Positions 1 to 10,238 of a stretch of 64,000 nt of DNA are shown here, piece after piece. Within the stretch, counting starts at the first letter, position 1. Each line of letters opens with the position of its first letter. The stretch comes from Choricystis sp. odSpoLacu1 (lineage: Eukaryota; Chlorophyta; Trebouxiophyceae). Where the stretch lies: the NCBI GenBank assembly GCA_958009055.1, contig OY253657.1:739051-803050 (forward strand), given 5' to 3'. The translations under genes were made by a program, and so were the position numbers. Below the pieces are notes generated by a model. It had not been told where the DNA came from. It saw nothing but the letters and a program-made list of their open reading frames with translations, and did not search any database.

Positions 1-46
1 GGGACGCGAGCCAGTGCGCGTCGGCGACGCACAGCACGGCCGTCAT
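1..46 (-). CDS. Possible 5' end of a minus-strand gene (partial)
   Basis: The reverse strand has an ATG at 46-44 that opens a frame reading MTAVLCVADAHWLAS up to the window edge. It lies head-to-head with the cysteine synthase gene, so 47-322 could be a shared promoter. Fifteen residues are too few to identify a family, and the frame may be chance. Confidence 0.25.
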   Translation of the reverse strand, partial: MTAVLCVADAHWLAS

Positions 47-322
47 GCGTGTGGCGGCGGTGGTGACTGACAGTGGCTGGATGTGTGGCAAGTGCGTGGG
101 ATGAGCGCACGCGCTCGGGCGTGGCGCGAGGCGCCGTCCGAGGCAGAGCCAAGCAGCGGATTGACACGCGAGAGTGAAGGCTCGATTGCGGCGCCGACCC
201 GTTTTTCACAACTCTCTTTCTCTGGCGCCACAGCGCGCCCCCCTCCCTCGCGTCCAAAGGGGAGTGGAGGACGCTCACAGAGCAGCCACAAACACGCCCG
301 ACGCACACACACTCTGTCTCCA

Positions 323-1593
323 ATGCGGCCCACCGCGCCGCCGCCCTCGGCTCGCGCCCTGCGCCCCACACGCACCCACCGCGCCCCCCCCCCGCCCACC
401 GCCACCCCTGGCGACACCGGCATCCTGCCCGACGCGGGCGCCCTGGTGGGGGGGACGCGCATGGTGTACCTGAACAGCGTGGCGAAAGGGGTGGGAGCGC
501 GCGTCGCGTGCAAGCTGGAGAGCATGGAGCCGTGCCGCAGGTGTGAGAGAGAGGATTGGGGGGGGGGGGGGGGGGGGGGGGGTAGAGAGAGAGGGAGTGA
601 GGGTGGGGAGGGGGGGGAGGGAACGGGAGCAGCGGACGACGCTGAGAAGGCCACCGCCACCCGACCCTCCCACCCACACCCACCCCACTCCCCCACAGCG
701 TCAAAGACCGCATCGCCTTCGCCATGATCAACGCCGCGGAAGCCACCTCCTCCATCTCCCCCGGGCGGACCACGCTGGTGGAGCCGACGAGCGGCAACAC
801 GGGGGTCGGGCTCGCGTACGCGGCGGCCGTGCGCGGCTACCGCCTCACCCTGGTCATGCCGGACACCATGTCCGTCGAGCGCCGCGTCCTGTTCCGCGCG
901 TTTGGGGCGCGCGTCGTGCTGACGGATGGGAGGCAGGGCATGCGGGCGGCGGTCACGCGCGCGAGGGAGATCGCGGACGACACGCCGGGCGGGTTTGTCC
1001 TGCAACAGTTTGACAACCCTGCCAACCCGCGCGTCCACTACGACACGACGGGTCCCGAACTGTGGACCGACACGGGGGGCACCATTGCCGCGCCCGTCGC
1101 GGGGGTGGGGACGGGGGGGACCATCACGGGGGCGGGTCGCTACCTGCGCGAACACAACCCCTCGATCGCGCTGGTCGGCGTTGAACCCGCCGAGTGTGCC
1201 GTCCTGTCGGGCGGCCCCCCCGGCTACCACCAGATCCAGGGCATTGGGGCCGGCTTTGTGCCCCGCGTCCTGGACACGGGGCTGCTGAGTGAGGTGCTGG
1301 CCGTGTCGTCGCGCGATTCAATCGTGATGGCGCGCCGCCTCGCGTCCGAGGAGGGGCTCATGGTCGGCATCTCGTCGGGCGCCGCCGTCGTGGCCGCCCT
1401 GGACATTGCGTCCAGGCCAGAATTCGAAGACAAACTGGTCGTCGCAGTCGTGCCATCCTTTGGAGAGCGCTATCTTTCCACAGTCCTGTTCAAAGACGCG
1501 TGGCGGGAGGCGGCGGACGCGGACGCGCGCGCGCCGTGGCGGCCGCCCACCATTGGGGCGGTGCAGGGGGCGGCGCGGGAGGGGAGGCTGTAA
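323..1593 (+). CDS. OASTL: Cysteine synthase (O-acetylserine thiol-lyase)
   Basis: PLP enzyme that makes cysteine from O-acetylserine and sulfide. The exons are 323-540 and 699-1593, 370 aa. The intron 541-698 splits the Ser codon of EPCRSVKDR, whose Lys is the PLP-binding residue. TSGNTG (substrate loop) and [12 protein letters not shown] (PLP phosphate loop) follow in the usual order, and the C-terminal half carries the family block [11 protein letters not shown]. The start at 323 was chosen because it gives a roughly 40-residue Pro/Arg-rich, acid-poor leader before the catalytic fold, which looks like an organelle transit peptide. An upstream in-frame start at 83 would only add low-complexity sequence. 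The intron contains an unbroken run of about 25 G. The closely related cystathionine beta-synthase fold is less likely because no extra C-terminal domain is present. Confidence 0.93.
558..582 (+). repeat. Poly-G tract (about 25 G) inside intron 1
   Basis: Uninterrupted G homopolymer just downstream of the cysteine synthase 5' splice site. It is a likely G-quadruplex former and a position where sequencing is error-prone. Confidence 0.9.
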
Positions 1594-1899
1594 AGGCAAA
1601 GCAATGATGGGAGTAAGATTTTGATGGCGTTGGTGGGAGGGTGGGGTCGACGGAAAAAAGAGGAAGAAACACCGACGTCGGGCCGACTCTGAAACACACA
1701 AACAAAGAAAAAAGAGTCCCTCTCCTCCACGACGCGTGGATGCCGCCCACCCTGCAGTCTGGCTGATTTGCTGGCGTTCTACAGCTGTGCCTGACTCGGG
1801 GAGCGAGGGGGCGTGAACACCAAAACCACGTCGCATTTACGAGCGACGGCGCCGTCGCCTCTGCGTCTTGCCCCCCCCCCCCCCCCCCCTGGCGCCCCA
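1594..1899. other. Spacer between cysteine synthase and SR-rich gene
   Basis: This stretch holds the 3' UTR of cysteine synthase and the 5' region of the SR-rich gene, and no ORF in it looks coding. A run of about 19 C at 1871-1889 lies immediately before the next start codon. Confidence 0.6.
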
Positions 1900-3118
1900 A
1901 TGGTGTCGCCGCCATCGCCCAGGCGTGGGTCACGGTGCGTGTGGTGTTGGTTGGACAGGGAGCAAACGGCGACCGTCCGAAAACCACTCTGCCTCACCAC
2001 AACCCCCCCCCCCCTCCACACACCCCAGCCGCTCCTCCCCCTCGCGCTCCACCCGGCGGCGACACCGGTCCCACAGTCGCAGCCGGGACAGGCGCCGCTC
2101 CCGCTCCCCCCGCCGCTCCCGCTCCCCCCGCCGCTCACGCGGCAGCGGCGCGCGGCGCGCGTCCCCGCTGCGCGCCGACGCACGCCACACCCCCGACCCC
2201 GACGACGCCAAGCGGCGGCGGCGGCGGGATGCAGCGGCGGTGCACGCGCTCATGCAGAGCGTGGATGAGAGGCTGGCCGCCCTGGCGGCGGCTCACGGTT
2301 TTAGTGGCCCTCCCGCCCACATGAGCGACGACGACCGCCGCGCGTTCTGCGTCGCCCTGTCCATCAGCGTGACGCCCGCCCCCGACTTCACAGACTGGTG
2401 GACCAATGGTGTGGAGGTGCGGGCGCGCGAGCGGGCTGCTGCTGCGTGGCAGTGCGAGTGTGAGGAACGCGCTGCGGCGGCCGCCGCGCCGCCGCCGCCG
2501 TCCGAGCCAGCGGCGCCACCCCCGCCATCACCACCGCCACCAGGCCCCGACGACGCGTCCCGCACCCATCCCGCGGGCACCCCCGCCCCCGAGGACGGAG
2601 ACGCGTGGCAGACAGTGCGCGTGGTGGATGGCGACCCCGCCCCCTGCGTCCGCCCGTCTGGGGGCGACTACTCCCTGGCCTATGTGCGCACCCAGGTGAG
2701 CCGGGCCGCTGCTAAGGTGGCGGCGGCGGCGGCAGCAGCTGGCGACAAGGAGGCCAACGGGGCAGCCACCTCCCCGCTGCCGCCGCCGCGCGCGGGGCGG
2801 CCGGGCGCGCCCCTGCTGGCCTGGATGTCGGTGCGGCGAGGGAGGGACGGGTTGTGGCTGCCCATTGGGGATGGGTCGATTGAGCCGGCCCAGCTGGAAT
2901 GGTTGCCAGAGCGTGGCGACCGCGACGCGGCGCGCGCAGCGGCGCGCGGCGGCGACGCTGCCTCCTCATCCGCGCCCTACGGCCCGCCACCCCCGCCCCA
3001 CGTCACAGCCGCACTTCGTGCCGCCCTGGTGGATGCCGTGCTGGGCGGGCGTGCGGCGCGCGCGTTTTGCGCGAGGGTGGTGGGGCGTGCTGTCGAGAGG
3101 GCTGTGGATGACAAGTAA
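1900..3118 (+). CDS. SR-rich nuclear protein, function unknown
   Basis: The exons are 1900-1934 and 2029-3118, 374 aa. Splicing out 1935-2028 joins MVSPPSPRRGSR to an Arg/Ser block (residues 10-50) with repeated RSRSP units, so the basic SR domain is continuous across the junction. This supports the 1900 start over the unspliced upstream frame. The rest is a short acidic/hydrophobic stretch (SVDERLAALAAAHG, DFTDWWTNGVEV), a Pro/Ala-rich linker, and a C-terminal block with WMSVRRGRDGLWLPIGDG. SR domains usually mark splicing or nuclear-speckle proteins, but no RRM or other named domain is visible, so the role is inference from the SR tail alone. Confidence 0.7.
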
Positions 3119-3179
3119 GACTGAAGAAAGCCGGGATTTGTTTTTCATGAGAGCGCTGCTTGCGCGCAGAAATTCACAG

Positions 3180-3184
3180 TGTAA
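3180..3184 (+). terminator. TGTAA polyadenylation-type signal
   Basis: TGTAA lies 62 nt past the stop of the SR-rich gene. TGTAA is the established poly(A) signal of chlorophyte nuclear genes. Use here is inferred from position only. Confidence 0.4.
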
Positions 3185-3256
3185 CGTTTTTTAAAACGGG
3201 AATGCAGAGAGAAGATCGTTCGACCGTGTGGCAAAAGGCAGACCCAAAACCGAATA

Positions 3257-4640
3257 CTAACCCTCAACCCTTTTTGCCCCCCACCTCCCCGCCAGCACGC
3301 TGTCTATCAACGTTTGCAGCAGGTGCACAAACACCAGGGACAGCGTGGCCAGCGCGGTGGCGGGGGCGCCCCCGGGTGGCCCCCTGGGTGTGCTGTACAG
3401 CCCAATCAGCGCGGGCACAGCCAGTGTCAACGATTTTTGGGAGGCGAGCAGGGTCAGCGCGATGCGCGCACGATGCGCTGAGGTGGAAAGAGGGTGGGGA
3501 AGAGGGAGGTGAGTGAGGCAACAAGAGTTATTTTGTGCGGTCGGGAGTTTTTGACGCTTTTTTTCCCTCCACACCCACCTGGGCAAGCACGCCGTCAATC
3601 AAGACTTGGGCCAGGTGCACCCCCACAATCGGCGCTGCCGCCACCCCTGCATCCGCCCCCACCACCGACGCCAGCACCGCGCACGCGACGGGCAGCGTTT
3701 TTTGGGAGGCGCACACGATCAACGCACACCGCGCACCTGCCGCGTCGCGCCCGGGGCGCAGGAGGGAGACTGCGGACCAGTTGAGGGCGAGGAGGCCACA
3801 GTGCAGCACCACTCCCGCTCCCGCAGCTGCCGCCAGCTGGATCAGGGGCAGGGGCACGCCCGCGCGCGTGGCCTGGCTGACTTGCATCCACGGCACGGCT
3901 GCGAGTGCGAGCGCCGACGCGCGGGCGAGGGCGGGCTTGTGGGCAGCCGCCCAGGGAGGCAGGCTGCGGAAGCCAGCGCGCAAGGCGGCACCAGCGGCCA
4001 GCGGCAACGCCACCGCGCGTAGCAGGGTCTTGAGAAGGGGTGTGGGGTCCAGGGCGCCGCCGCCGCCGCCGAGGACCAGGGCGACGGTCAGTGGGGTCGT
4101 GATGACGCCCAACAGGTTGGACGCCAGGGTCAGAACCAACGCCAGCGCTGCATCCCCCCCTGCCGCCGTCGTCAGGGCCACCCCAGATGAGAGCGTTGTC
4201 GGCACGCACATGAACACAGCCAACCCGGTGGCCAGGGCGGGCGGGGCGAGGGGCAGGCGGGCAGCGATCGGGCCGGCCAGCAAAGGAGAAATGATCAGAT
4301 TGGAGGCCAGGCCAAAGGCGACGTCTTTCCACGACCGCGCAGCGCGGGCGACGGCAGACGCGTCTGTGGTGAGGCCGCAGATGAAGAAGACGGCCCCCGT
4401 CGACGCAAGGGCGCCACCTGCTGCAGCAGCCGCAGCACCCGCGGCGGGGGCGGCGATGCCGGCGACCACGCCGCCCACCAGGGCCAGGGGTAGGAAGTAG
4501 GTGGAGAGCAGGGTGGAGAGCAGAGTGGGCGGCGGGGGAGAGGCGGGCGACAAGCCGCCGCCGGGCGATGATGATGACGACGCGGCCGCGGCGACGCGGG
4601 GAGCGCGGCGGCGCGTGTGCTGTGGCACACAGGCTGTGTG
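3257..4640 (-). CDS. BASS4: BASS4-type sodium/bile-acid symporter family protein with duplicated 3' coding segment
   Basis: Multi-pass SBF-like transporter (SLC10 fold), by resemblance closest to plastid-envelope BASS4 of plants. Diagnostic blocks are AVFFICGLTTDA, GLAVFMCVPTTLSSGVAL, LASNLLGVITTPL and PWMQVS. The main frame runs from about 4640 to a stop at 3528 and ends with ALIVCASQKTLPVACAVL and HLAQVLIDGVLA. A second version of this C-terminal block (ALTLLASQKSLTLAVPAL and FVHLLQTLIDSVLA) lies downstream at 3477-3257 with its own stop. A donor inside the main frame (exon end 3737, phase 1) and an acceptor before 3477 are in matching phase, so splicing 3478-3736 out would swap one C-terminus for the other. 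The N-terminus is unresolved: no in-frame ATG exists. An ATG at 4804 opens MLLSFRQPCFYKTRRQLLA, which is transit-peptide-like, but in another frame, so an unlocated intron is likely. Confidence 0.85.
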
Positions 4641-4662
4641 AATGTGTGTGTGTGTGTGTGTG

Positions 4663-4735
4663 TCAAGTGAGCGTTGCCTATTCCAGAGGCGTGTGTGTGT
4701 GTGTGTGTCAAGTGAGCGTTGCCTATTCCAGAGGC
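4663..4735. repeat. Two identical 28-bp units separated by (GT)n
   Basis: The unit TCAAGTGAGCGTTGCCTATT plus eight more bases occurs at 4663-4690 and again at 4708-4735, with a 45-bp period, and both copies are flanked by GT microsatellite. It lies over the unresolved 5' end of the BASS4-like gene. Confidence 0.9.
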
Positions 4736-4804
4736 GTGTGTGTGTGGCGCCAAAAGCTGCCGGCGCGTTTTGTAAAAACACGGTTGGCGGAAAGAAAGAA
4801 GCAT

Positions 4805-5165
4805 GAAATCAAGCCATCAACCTTCCCCGGCCTTGGCGCAAGATCGATGTAGCAGAGTGACTGCCGCGCCCGCCACAGAAAAAAGGACTGCGGGAGCGGT
4901 AATTAGACGCTGCACTAGGAGGGAGGGTGTGTTTGAGGACAACGACGCACCTAGCCGTGGCGGGGGTTGGCGGCCTGGCCGCACAGCCGCCGTCACGCCA
5001 AAGCGACGGTGAGCACACACTGGCCGCATGGACGGTGACGCGGTGGAGGTAGAGGGAGGAGGGGGCGGAATGCGGGTGAAACGCGGGCGAAATGCTGCTG
5101 TTTTGTGTGGGCGGCTCTCCGTCTGCCGACACTCTGTCCAACGTTTTTTCTCTCTCATCATCATC
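4805..5165. promoter_or_regulatory. Divergent spacer, BASS4-like and coiled-coil genes
   Basis: No convincing coding frame is visible. By position it should carry promoters for both neighbours. TCATCATCATCATG immediately precedes the start at 5166. Confidence 0.4.
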
Positions 5166-6666
5166 ATGCCGCCCTCCCGCCCACCCAGTGGCGCGCCCCG
5201 CCTGCAGTCCCTGGACGCGTTGATCGTGGACGCGCGCAGGCTGCTGCTGGCAGATGATGTGAGAGACGATGGTGGAATGAGAGGAAGAGGTGGTTCATCT
5301 TCTCTCGGCCGGTAACTGACACCCGTGCTCCTTCCCCCTCTCACTCAGGACGGCCGACCCGTCACCCTGGCCCGCAAACGGGAGCGCCGCCGCGTGGCCG
5401 ACGCGCTGGAGGCGGCGGCCTCGGCAGCGGGGGCAGCGCGCGGCGCGGCGCGCGCGGTCGAGGTGAGAGGGGGGGAGAGAGGGGGACTGGTGTGGGGGGG
5501 GGGGCTGCTACGCACGCATCAACAGCATGAGCAACGCATACTCCTCCTTAATCTCACAGCCACCCACACCGCGGCCGCGCTTCTCCACCGCGGCCGCGTG
5601 GGCGCTGCCGCCGAGCGAGCCGCCCCCCCGCGCGTCTTCCGCTGGGCACACGCCACCTCGCCCTCCTCCTCCTTCAATCGACTACGAGGCACGCCTGGCG
5701 ACCGCCATCGCGGCCGCCGACGCGGCGTCCGCCCGTGAAAAGGTGGCGGCCTCGGACGCGGACGCGACGCGCGCCGAGGCGTCCCGCGCGGCCGCGGCGG
5801 AGACCAAAGCACGAGACGCGCTGGCCGCGCTGACGGCGGACAATGTGACCCTGTTGTTCCGGTTGGCGGAGGCAGAAGCCGCGGCTGCCGCCGCGGCAGC
5901 CGACCGCGACACCGCGCGCGCTGCCGCCGACGGTGCGCGCGGCCCCTGGCTGGCCCGCGTGCACGCGGGCGTGGACGCCCGCGTCCGGGCTGCGCTGGCG
6001 GCGTCTGCGGCGGCGGATGCGCGCGCGGACGCGGCAGAAGCAGAGGTGGCGGCCCGGTCGGCGGCCGCGGCTGACGCGGCAGCAGTCGCGGCCGCGGCAC
6101 GCGAGGCAGACGGTGAACGAGCCGCCCACGCAGAGGCGGCGGCTGCAGCTGCTTTAGAAGCGGCTGCAACTGCTGACGCTGCCCGCCAGACGTCGGACAG
6201 GGCGGCTAACGAAGCCGCCGCGCGCGCGGCCGACGCGGTCGCCGGGGTGCGCGCGCACGCGGCCGCGGCGGCCGCAGCCACAGAGGAGGCGCGGGCCGCC
6301 CGGGCTCGGGAGGAGGCTGCCCTGACTGCTGCCAGGGATGCGACCGCCCGGGCGGACGCGGCGGCGGCGAGGGCGGGGGAGGCAGAGGTGAGGGGAGTTT
6401 TGTTGGAGGGTGGGGGTGAAAGAGAAGAACACCAAAGCTAGAGCAAAGATGATCACCCGCCCTCCCCCCCCCAAAACCCTGCACAGGCGGCCGCCTCCCG
6501 TGCCGCCGCCGCCATGGGGGTGCAGCGCGGCGTCAACGAGCGCCTGATGAAGGCCAAGGCGGCGGTGGAGTGGCGGTTGCTGGAGGTGCTGGGGCCGGTG
6601 GGAGGGGAGGGTGGTGGTGGGGGTGGTGGTCCGCGAGTCGCGGCGGCGGCGACGACGAGGGCGTGA
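5166..6666 (+). CDS. Ala-rich coiled-coil protein, function unknown
   Basis: The exons are 5166-5258, 5349-5462, 5560-6387 and 6487-6666, 404 aa, and all junctions are phase 0 with GTGAG donors and CAG acceptors. The N-terminus has a basic block (LARKRERRRVADALEA). Residues 70-100 are Pro-rich. Residues from about 100 to 345 form a long Ala/Glu/Arg heptad-like helix (EARLATAIAAADAASAREK and similar) expected to be a coiled coil. The last exon (EWRLLEVLGPVGG then poly-Gly) ends the protein. No catalytic motif or named domain is visible. A structural, cytoskeletal or flagellar role is possible, but nothing in the sequence proves it. Confidence 0.75.
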
Positions 6667-6879
6667 GAAACAAGGTGTCGCGTGTGGAGGGTGAGGCTTC
6701 ATGTTTGTGTGACTTACTGGCGTGCCCAAGGCAGTTGGTGCGAAGCCAGTCGGACGCAGGCGGGGTGAAAAAAAGCCGACGCAGCGCCACGTAGTTCTCA
6801 GTCTTGCCTCTTTTTTGTTTTGGTGCGAGTCTCGCGTTCTCTCTCGCACACGCACTCCCTCCCACCACACCAGCACATC

Positions 6880-8411
6880 ATGCGCAGCGCTCTACTGCTC
6901 GCCTGCTGCCTCGCCGGCGTGAGTGAGTCGTCGGGGGCGGCCGGTTTGGGCGGCAGATCGGGGGGGGGGGGCATTCGGCACAATGCCCCTTTGTCGGCCC
7001 CTCCAAACGCGTCGCCACGGCGCCCGGCAGGCCTCGCCGCCACCGCGCGAAGATCGTGAGCTCACATGATGTGTGCTGGGGTAGTGGCGCGTGGCGGCAC
7101 CGCCCGCCGAAGGCGGCAGGAAGCCGACGCAATTTCACTAACCTCCCCTCTTCCACACACCACACAGCCGTCCTGGCCACCGCCACCCCCCACCACCCCC
7201 ACCACCACCTCGACGTCTTCGCCCCCCACTCCGACGCGTGTGGCCATCCCGACCTAGATGCCGATGTGTCCGGCCTGGGCAAGAAGAAGCACGGCCACTT
7301 TTTCATCGAGTGCGACGGTGATGTGACTGGGTTTGGCGGCGGCGCAGCCGCGGCCGAAGCCCACCGCCTGCTGACTCTGCACGCCAACACCTCCTCCTCC
7401 TCCTGGTCCTCCCGCATCATCAAGCGGGTGTGCCACGGCACCCTCAAGCTGGCGTGGTCGTGTCCCTCTCACCGCGCGGAAGCGTGCGCGGAATGCAAGG
7501 GCACGCACGTGTGGGTCAAGGCGCCCTGTGGCGCGACGGTCGCCGTGTGCGACGGGCTGCAGCACACGTACGGCAAAGCAGTGCTGGAGGGTGGGAAGCG
7601 TGAAGATGGCTCCAGCACCAAGCTATACATGGGCAGCGGCGCGCTCGGCGTGTCGACGCTCGTCAAGGCGCCGCCCCCGCGCGGCGGCAAGCACGACGCG
7701 GCCGCGGACGCTGACGCCGACGCGGGCGGCGCCCACGCGCACGCGCACGCTGACGTCGGCAACAAGCACGACCCCCTGCCCGTCGGCAAGCGCCGCACCG
7801 TCGCCCACTGGTCGCACGAGGGCATCGCGGGGCGCGTCGTGTCGCACAAGGCGCTCGACTGGCACCACGGGTCGGCCTCGAACGACCTCGGCGACGGGTC
7901 GTCCCTCGCGACGGAGGCCAAAGCCGCGTTTGCGGAGGACGGCCTCGTCCTCCTCCCCCCCGGCGCCGATGTGGGGGCCGCCGTGGTGTCTGCCGAGCCG
8001 GAGCATGAGCACGTGGCGGCGTCCAACGTGACGGGGAGACCCTCGTTCACTTTCCGCTGCAATGGCGAAAAATCGTTTCCCATCGTTCCCTGCGTGGGTT
8101 CATCCGTGTTCAAGATGGAGTCGGATGGCGCGCACCCGGAGATCCGTTCGACGTGCGATGGCGGGTGGTCCGGCAGACTCGGGTACACGTGCGCCGGCCT
8201 GCACACGGCGCGCTCCGACTACCCGACCCACAGCGACAACGGCCACCACGCTGCCTCGCTGCGCACGCACGCGCAGTGCAGTGGCAAGCATGGCGCCCGG
8301 TTCATTGGAGGTGGGAAGGGCATGGCGTCCTGGTGCAAGGGGCGCGCTGCGGGGGCGGCCCTCGTCAAGGGCAGGTGCTGCAAGGGGGATGAGGGCGTCG
8401 CGCCCAAGTGA
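6880..8411 (+). CDS. Secreted His- and Cys-rich protein, unknown
   Basis: The exons are 6880-6922 and 7168-8411, 428 aa. Exon 1 encodes a signal peptide (MRSALLLACCLAG). Of the two overlapping GTGAGT donors, the one at 6923 (phase 1) keeps the frame with the acceptor before 7168. The mature protein has His clusters (PHHPHHHLDVF, HAHAHADVGNKHD, EPEHEHV) and many Cys residues that could pair in an extracellular protein (ECDGD, CHGTLKLAWSCPSHRAEACAECKG, GRCCKGDEG). There is no catalytic motif I recognise. His clusters plus Cys suggest metal binding, which is inference. It begins a run of short secreted-protein genes to 13.1 kb that share an exon-1 signal peptide. Confidence 0.72.
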
Positions 8412-8710
8412 AGAGGTGAGAGAGTCTCTCAACGCGAGAGCGCACACGCACACCGGCTGCTGTTTTGCACCCCGCACGCCTCTTTTATTTCGCTTTCCCC
8501 CTGCACGCCCCCCCGTTGCCTCTGATTCTTCAAGCAGCCGTTTGACCCCCCCCTCTTTTGTACCCTCCCCTCCCACCCAAAGATCCACGCCCCCGCGCGT
8601 CGGGTGTAAAAAAAGTCAAAAAAAAGCAGTGCCTTGCCTTTCATCGTGTTTCTCTCGATTCAGAATCACACAGTTGTCACAACATTGGTTTTTTACATCA
8701 CTCTCTGCTT
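8412..8710. other. Convergent 3' spacer
   Basis: The spacer lies between the His/Cys-rich gene (+) and the UbiA-family gene (-). No coding frame is supported. It contains TGTAA at 8605-8609 for the plus gene and TTACA (TGTAA on minus) at 8693-8697. Confidence 0.6.
8605..8609 (+). terminator. TGTAA polyadenylation-type signal
   Basis: TGTAA followed by an A-rich stretch, 194 nt past the stop of the His/Cys-rich gene. Assigned by position only. Confidence 0.35.
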
Positions 8711-9915
8711 TCACCACCCACCCCCCGCCGCCAGCGCCAGGAGCAGCACCACCGCCGCCGCGCACGGCTTGAGCGCGCCATCGATGCCAGCTCTGATGGC
8801 GTCCCTCCTGGACGGGGAGCCGGTCGCGGCCAGCAGTGCGGTTGTGACGGGGCGGACGAGAGCAGTCGCGAGCACGGCTGCGGCTGCCGCGACGGCCGCC
8901 GCCCCTGCGACCGGCGACGCGCCCACCCGGCTCGCCAGGGCACGTGGTCCCACCGCACGCAGCGCGGCCGCCGTCAGTCCCACGCCTGCCGCCCATGCGA
9001 GGATGGCTGCGACTGCCACCCCCCCCCGTCTCACCCAGCAGCACAGGCAGGGTGGCGACCCCCGCGGCCGCGTCGCCCGCGGCGTCGGTGGCGTCCATGA
9101 GGAGTTCGCGATGGGAGACGGCGGCGAACGCAAACGCGACGGCGGGGGCAGCGACCGCGATGCCGGCCGCGCCGCCCGTGACCGCGATCGCGCCGGCGGC
9201 GGGGGCGGCCGCGATGACGGCCGCCACGGACGCCGTTTTGAGGCCGGGCACCCGTTTCAGCAGGGGGGTGTAGGTGAGGGTGACGCCTGCCGAGCCAGCC
9301 ACCAGGAAGCGCAACGCTGCGGGCTCCATCCAGGCTGTCGCGACCAGGGTGGCCAGGTACAGCCCCCCGCCAAACACCAGCGCGCCGTCCGGAGGCACCC
9401 GCCCCGAGGGGAGGGGCTTGTGCGGAGCATTCACAGCGTCCGCCACTCTGTCGAAGAAGTCGTTCACGACCATGGAGCCCAGAGCGATGGCGCCCGTGGC
9501 TGCCGCGGCGGCCCACAGCCGACCGTGGGTCAGAGCAGAGACGGCGGGCGCGACGCCAGCAGACGGCGCGGCTGCCACGCCTCCCGCCAGCACCAGAAAC
9601 ACGGACGGCACCAGGTTCCAGGCGCGGGCGAGCTGCAGGTAGGCGGTGGCCTCCTGGTGTGTGTGGGAAGGGGGAAAGGAAAACGTTGAAAACACATGAA
9701 AACCACCGCCTCCCGTTTTGTCGGAAAACTCCACATCAAATCACCCACACTCTCACCTGTGCCATGCGCCCCGCCCACACGGCCACGCCGTCGGGCCACA
9801 GCACGGCGCCGAGCGCGCGCGCGGACAGCGGCACGCGCGGGCGTGCGGCTACTGACGTGGCAGGGGGCACGCCGCCGAGCTGGACGGCTGCGGTGTCGGG
9901 GGTGGTGTACGACAT
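8711..9915 (-). CDS. UbiA-family membrane prenyltransferase (frame-interrupted)
   Basis: Integral membrane prenyltransferase superfamily. Members attach isoprenoid chains to aromatic, tetrapyrrole or glycerol acceptors. The exons are 9915-9757 and 9653-8711, about 366 aa. The first Asp-rich motif is NDFFDRVADAVNAPHKPLPSG, the second is DATDAAGDAAAGVATLPVLLGE, and hydrophobic helices lie between and after them. The acceptor cannot be assigned: the motifs differ from the NQ- forms of chlorophyll synthase and homogentisate phytyltransferase. At 9019-9027 nine C (nine G on the coding strand) break the frame just after LPVLLGETGG. With eight the frame continues into VAVAAILAWAAG and ends at 8711. 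I read this as one gene with a homopolymer indel. Exon 1 (MSYTTPDTAAVQLGG onward) may be a plastid leader. Confidence 0.82.
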
Positions 9916-10238
9916 CGATTTTTTTTTTGAGGCGTCGTAGGAGGGCGGTGTGGCGCGCGGGTGACGTGGCAGGGGGCGCGAGTTGATTGGGCGCGCGCGC
10001 GGTGGTGCGGGGCGCTGGGGGTGGGACGAGGGCCGCATTGCGTGTGCGTGGGACATGGTGGTGTGCGCCATTGCACGCCAGGGCCAGGCGCGCGTGGCCG
10101 GCCAGCGCTCGGCAGGCGAGAGGGAAAGCTTTTGGAGTGTGAGCCGAGAACGAAGAGAGTCGCAACAAAACGCGCTGCGCTGGCGCTTGTGTGTGCCTCC
10201 TCTCCGCCACATCCCCGCCTCCCCACCCACACATAACC
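9916..10238. promoter_or_regulatory. Divergent spacer, UbiA and PAN-like genes
   Basis: No supported coding frame. It should carry the promoters of both flanking genes. A T9 run lies just 5' of the UbiA start. No motif is assignable by eye. Confidence 0.35.

Noticed and set aside
43..1230. 395-aa minus-strand frame across the cysteine synthase gene
   Set aside because: It runs antisense over a well-supported catalytic gene, has Arg/Pro/Gly low complexity and no family motif. It is a shadow of GC-rich codons.
9013..9034. 22-nt GT-AG mini-intron that would also restore the UbiA frame
   Set aside because: Other introns here are at least 40 nt, and removal would delete the conserved GE after LPVLL. 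A one-base homopolymer error keeps the family motif.
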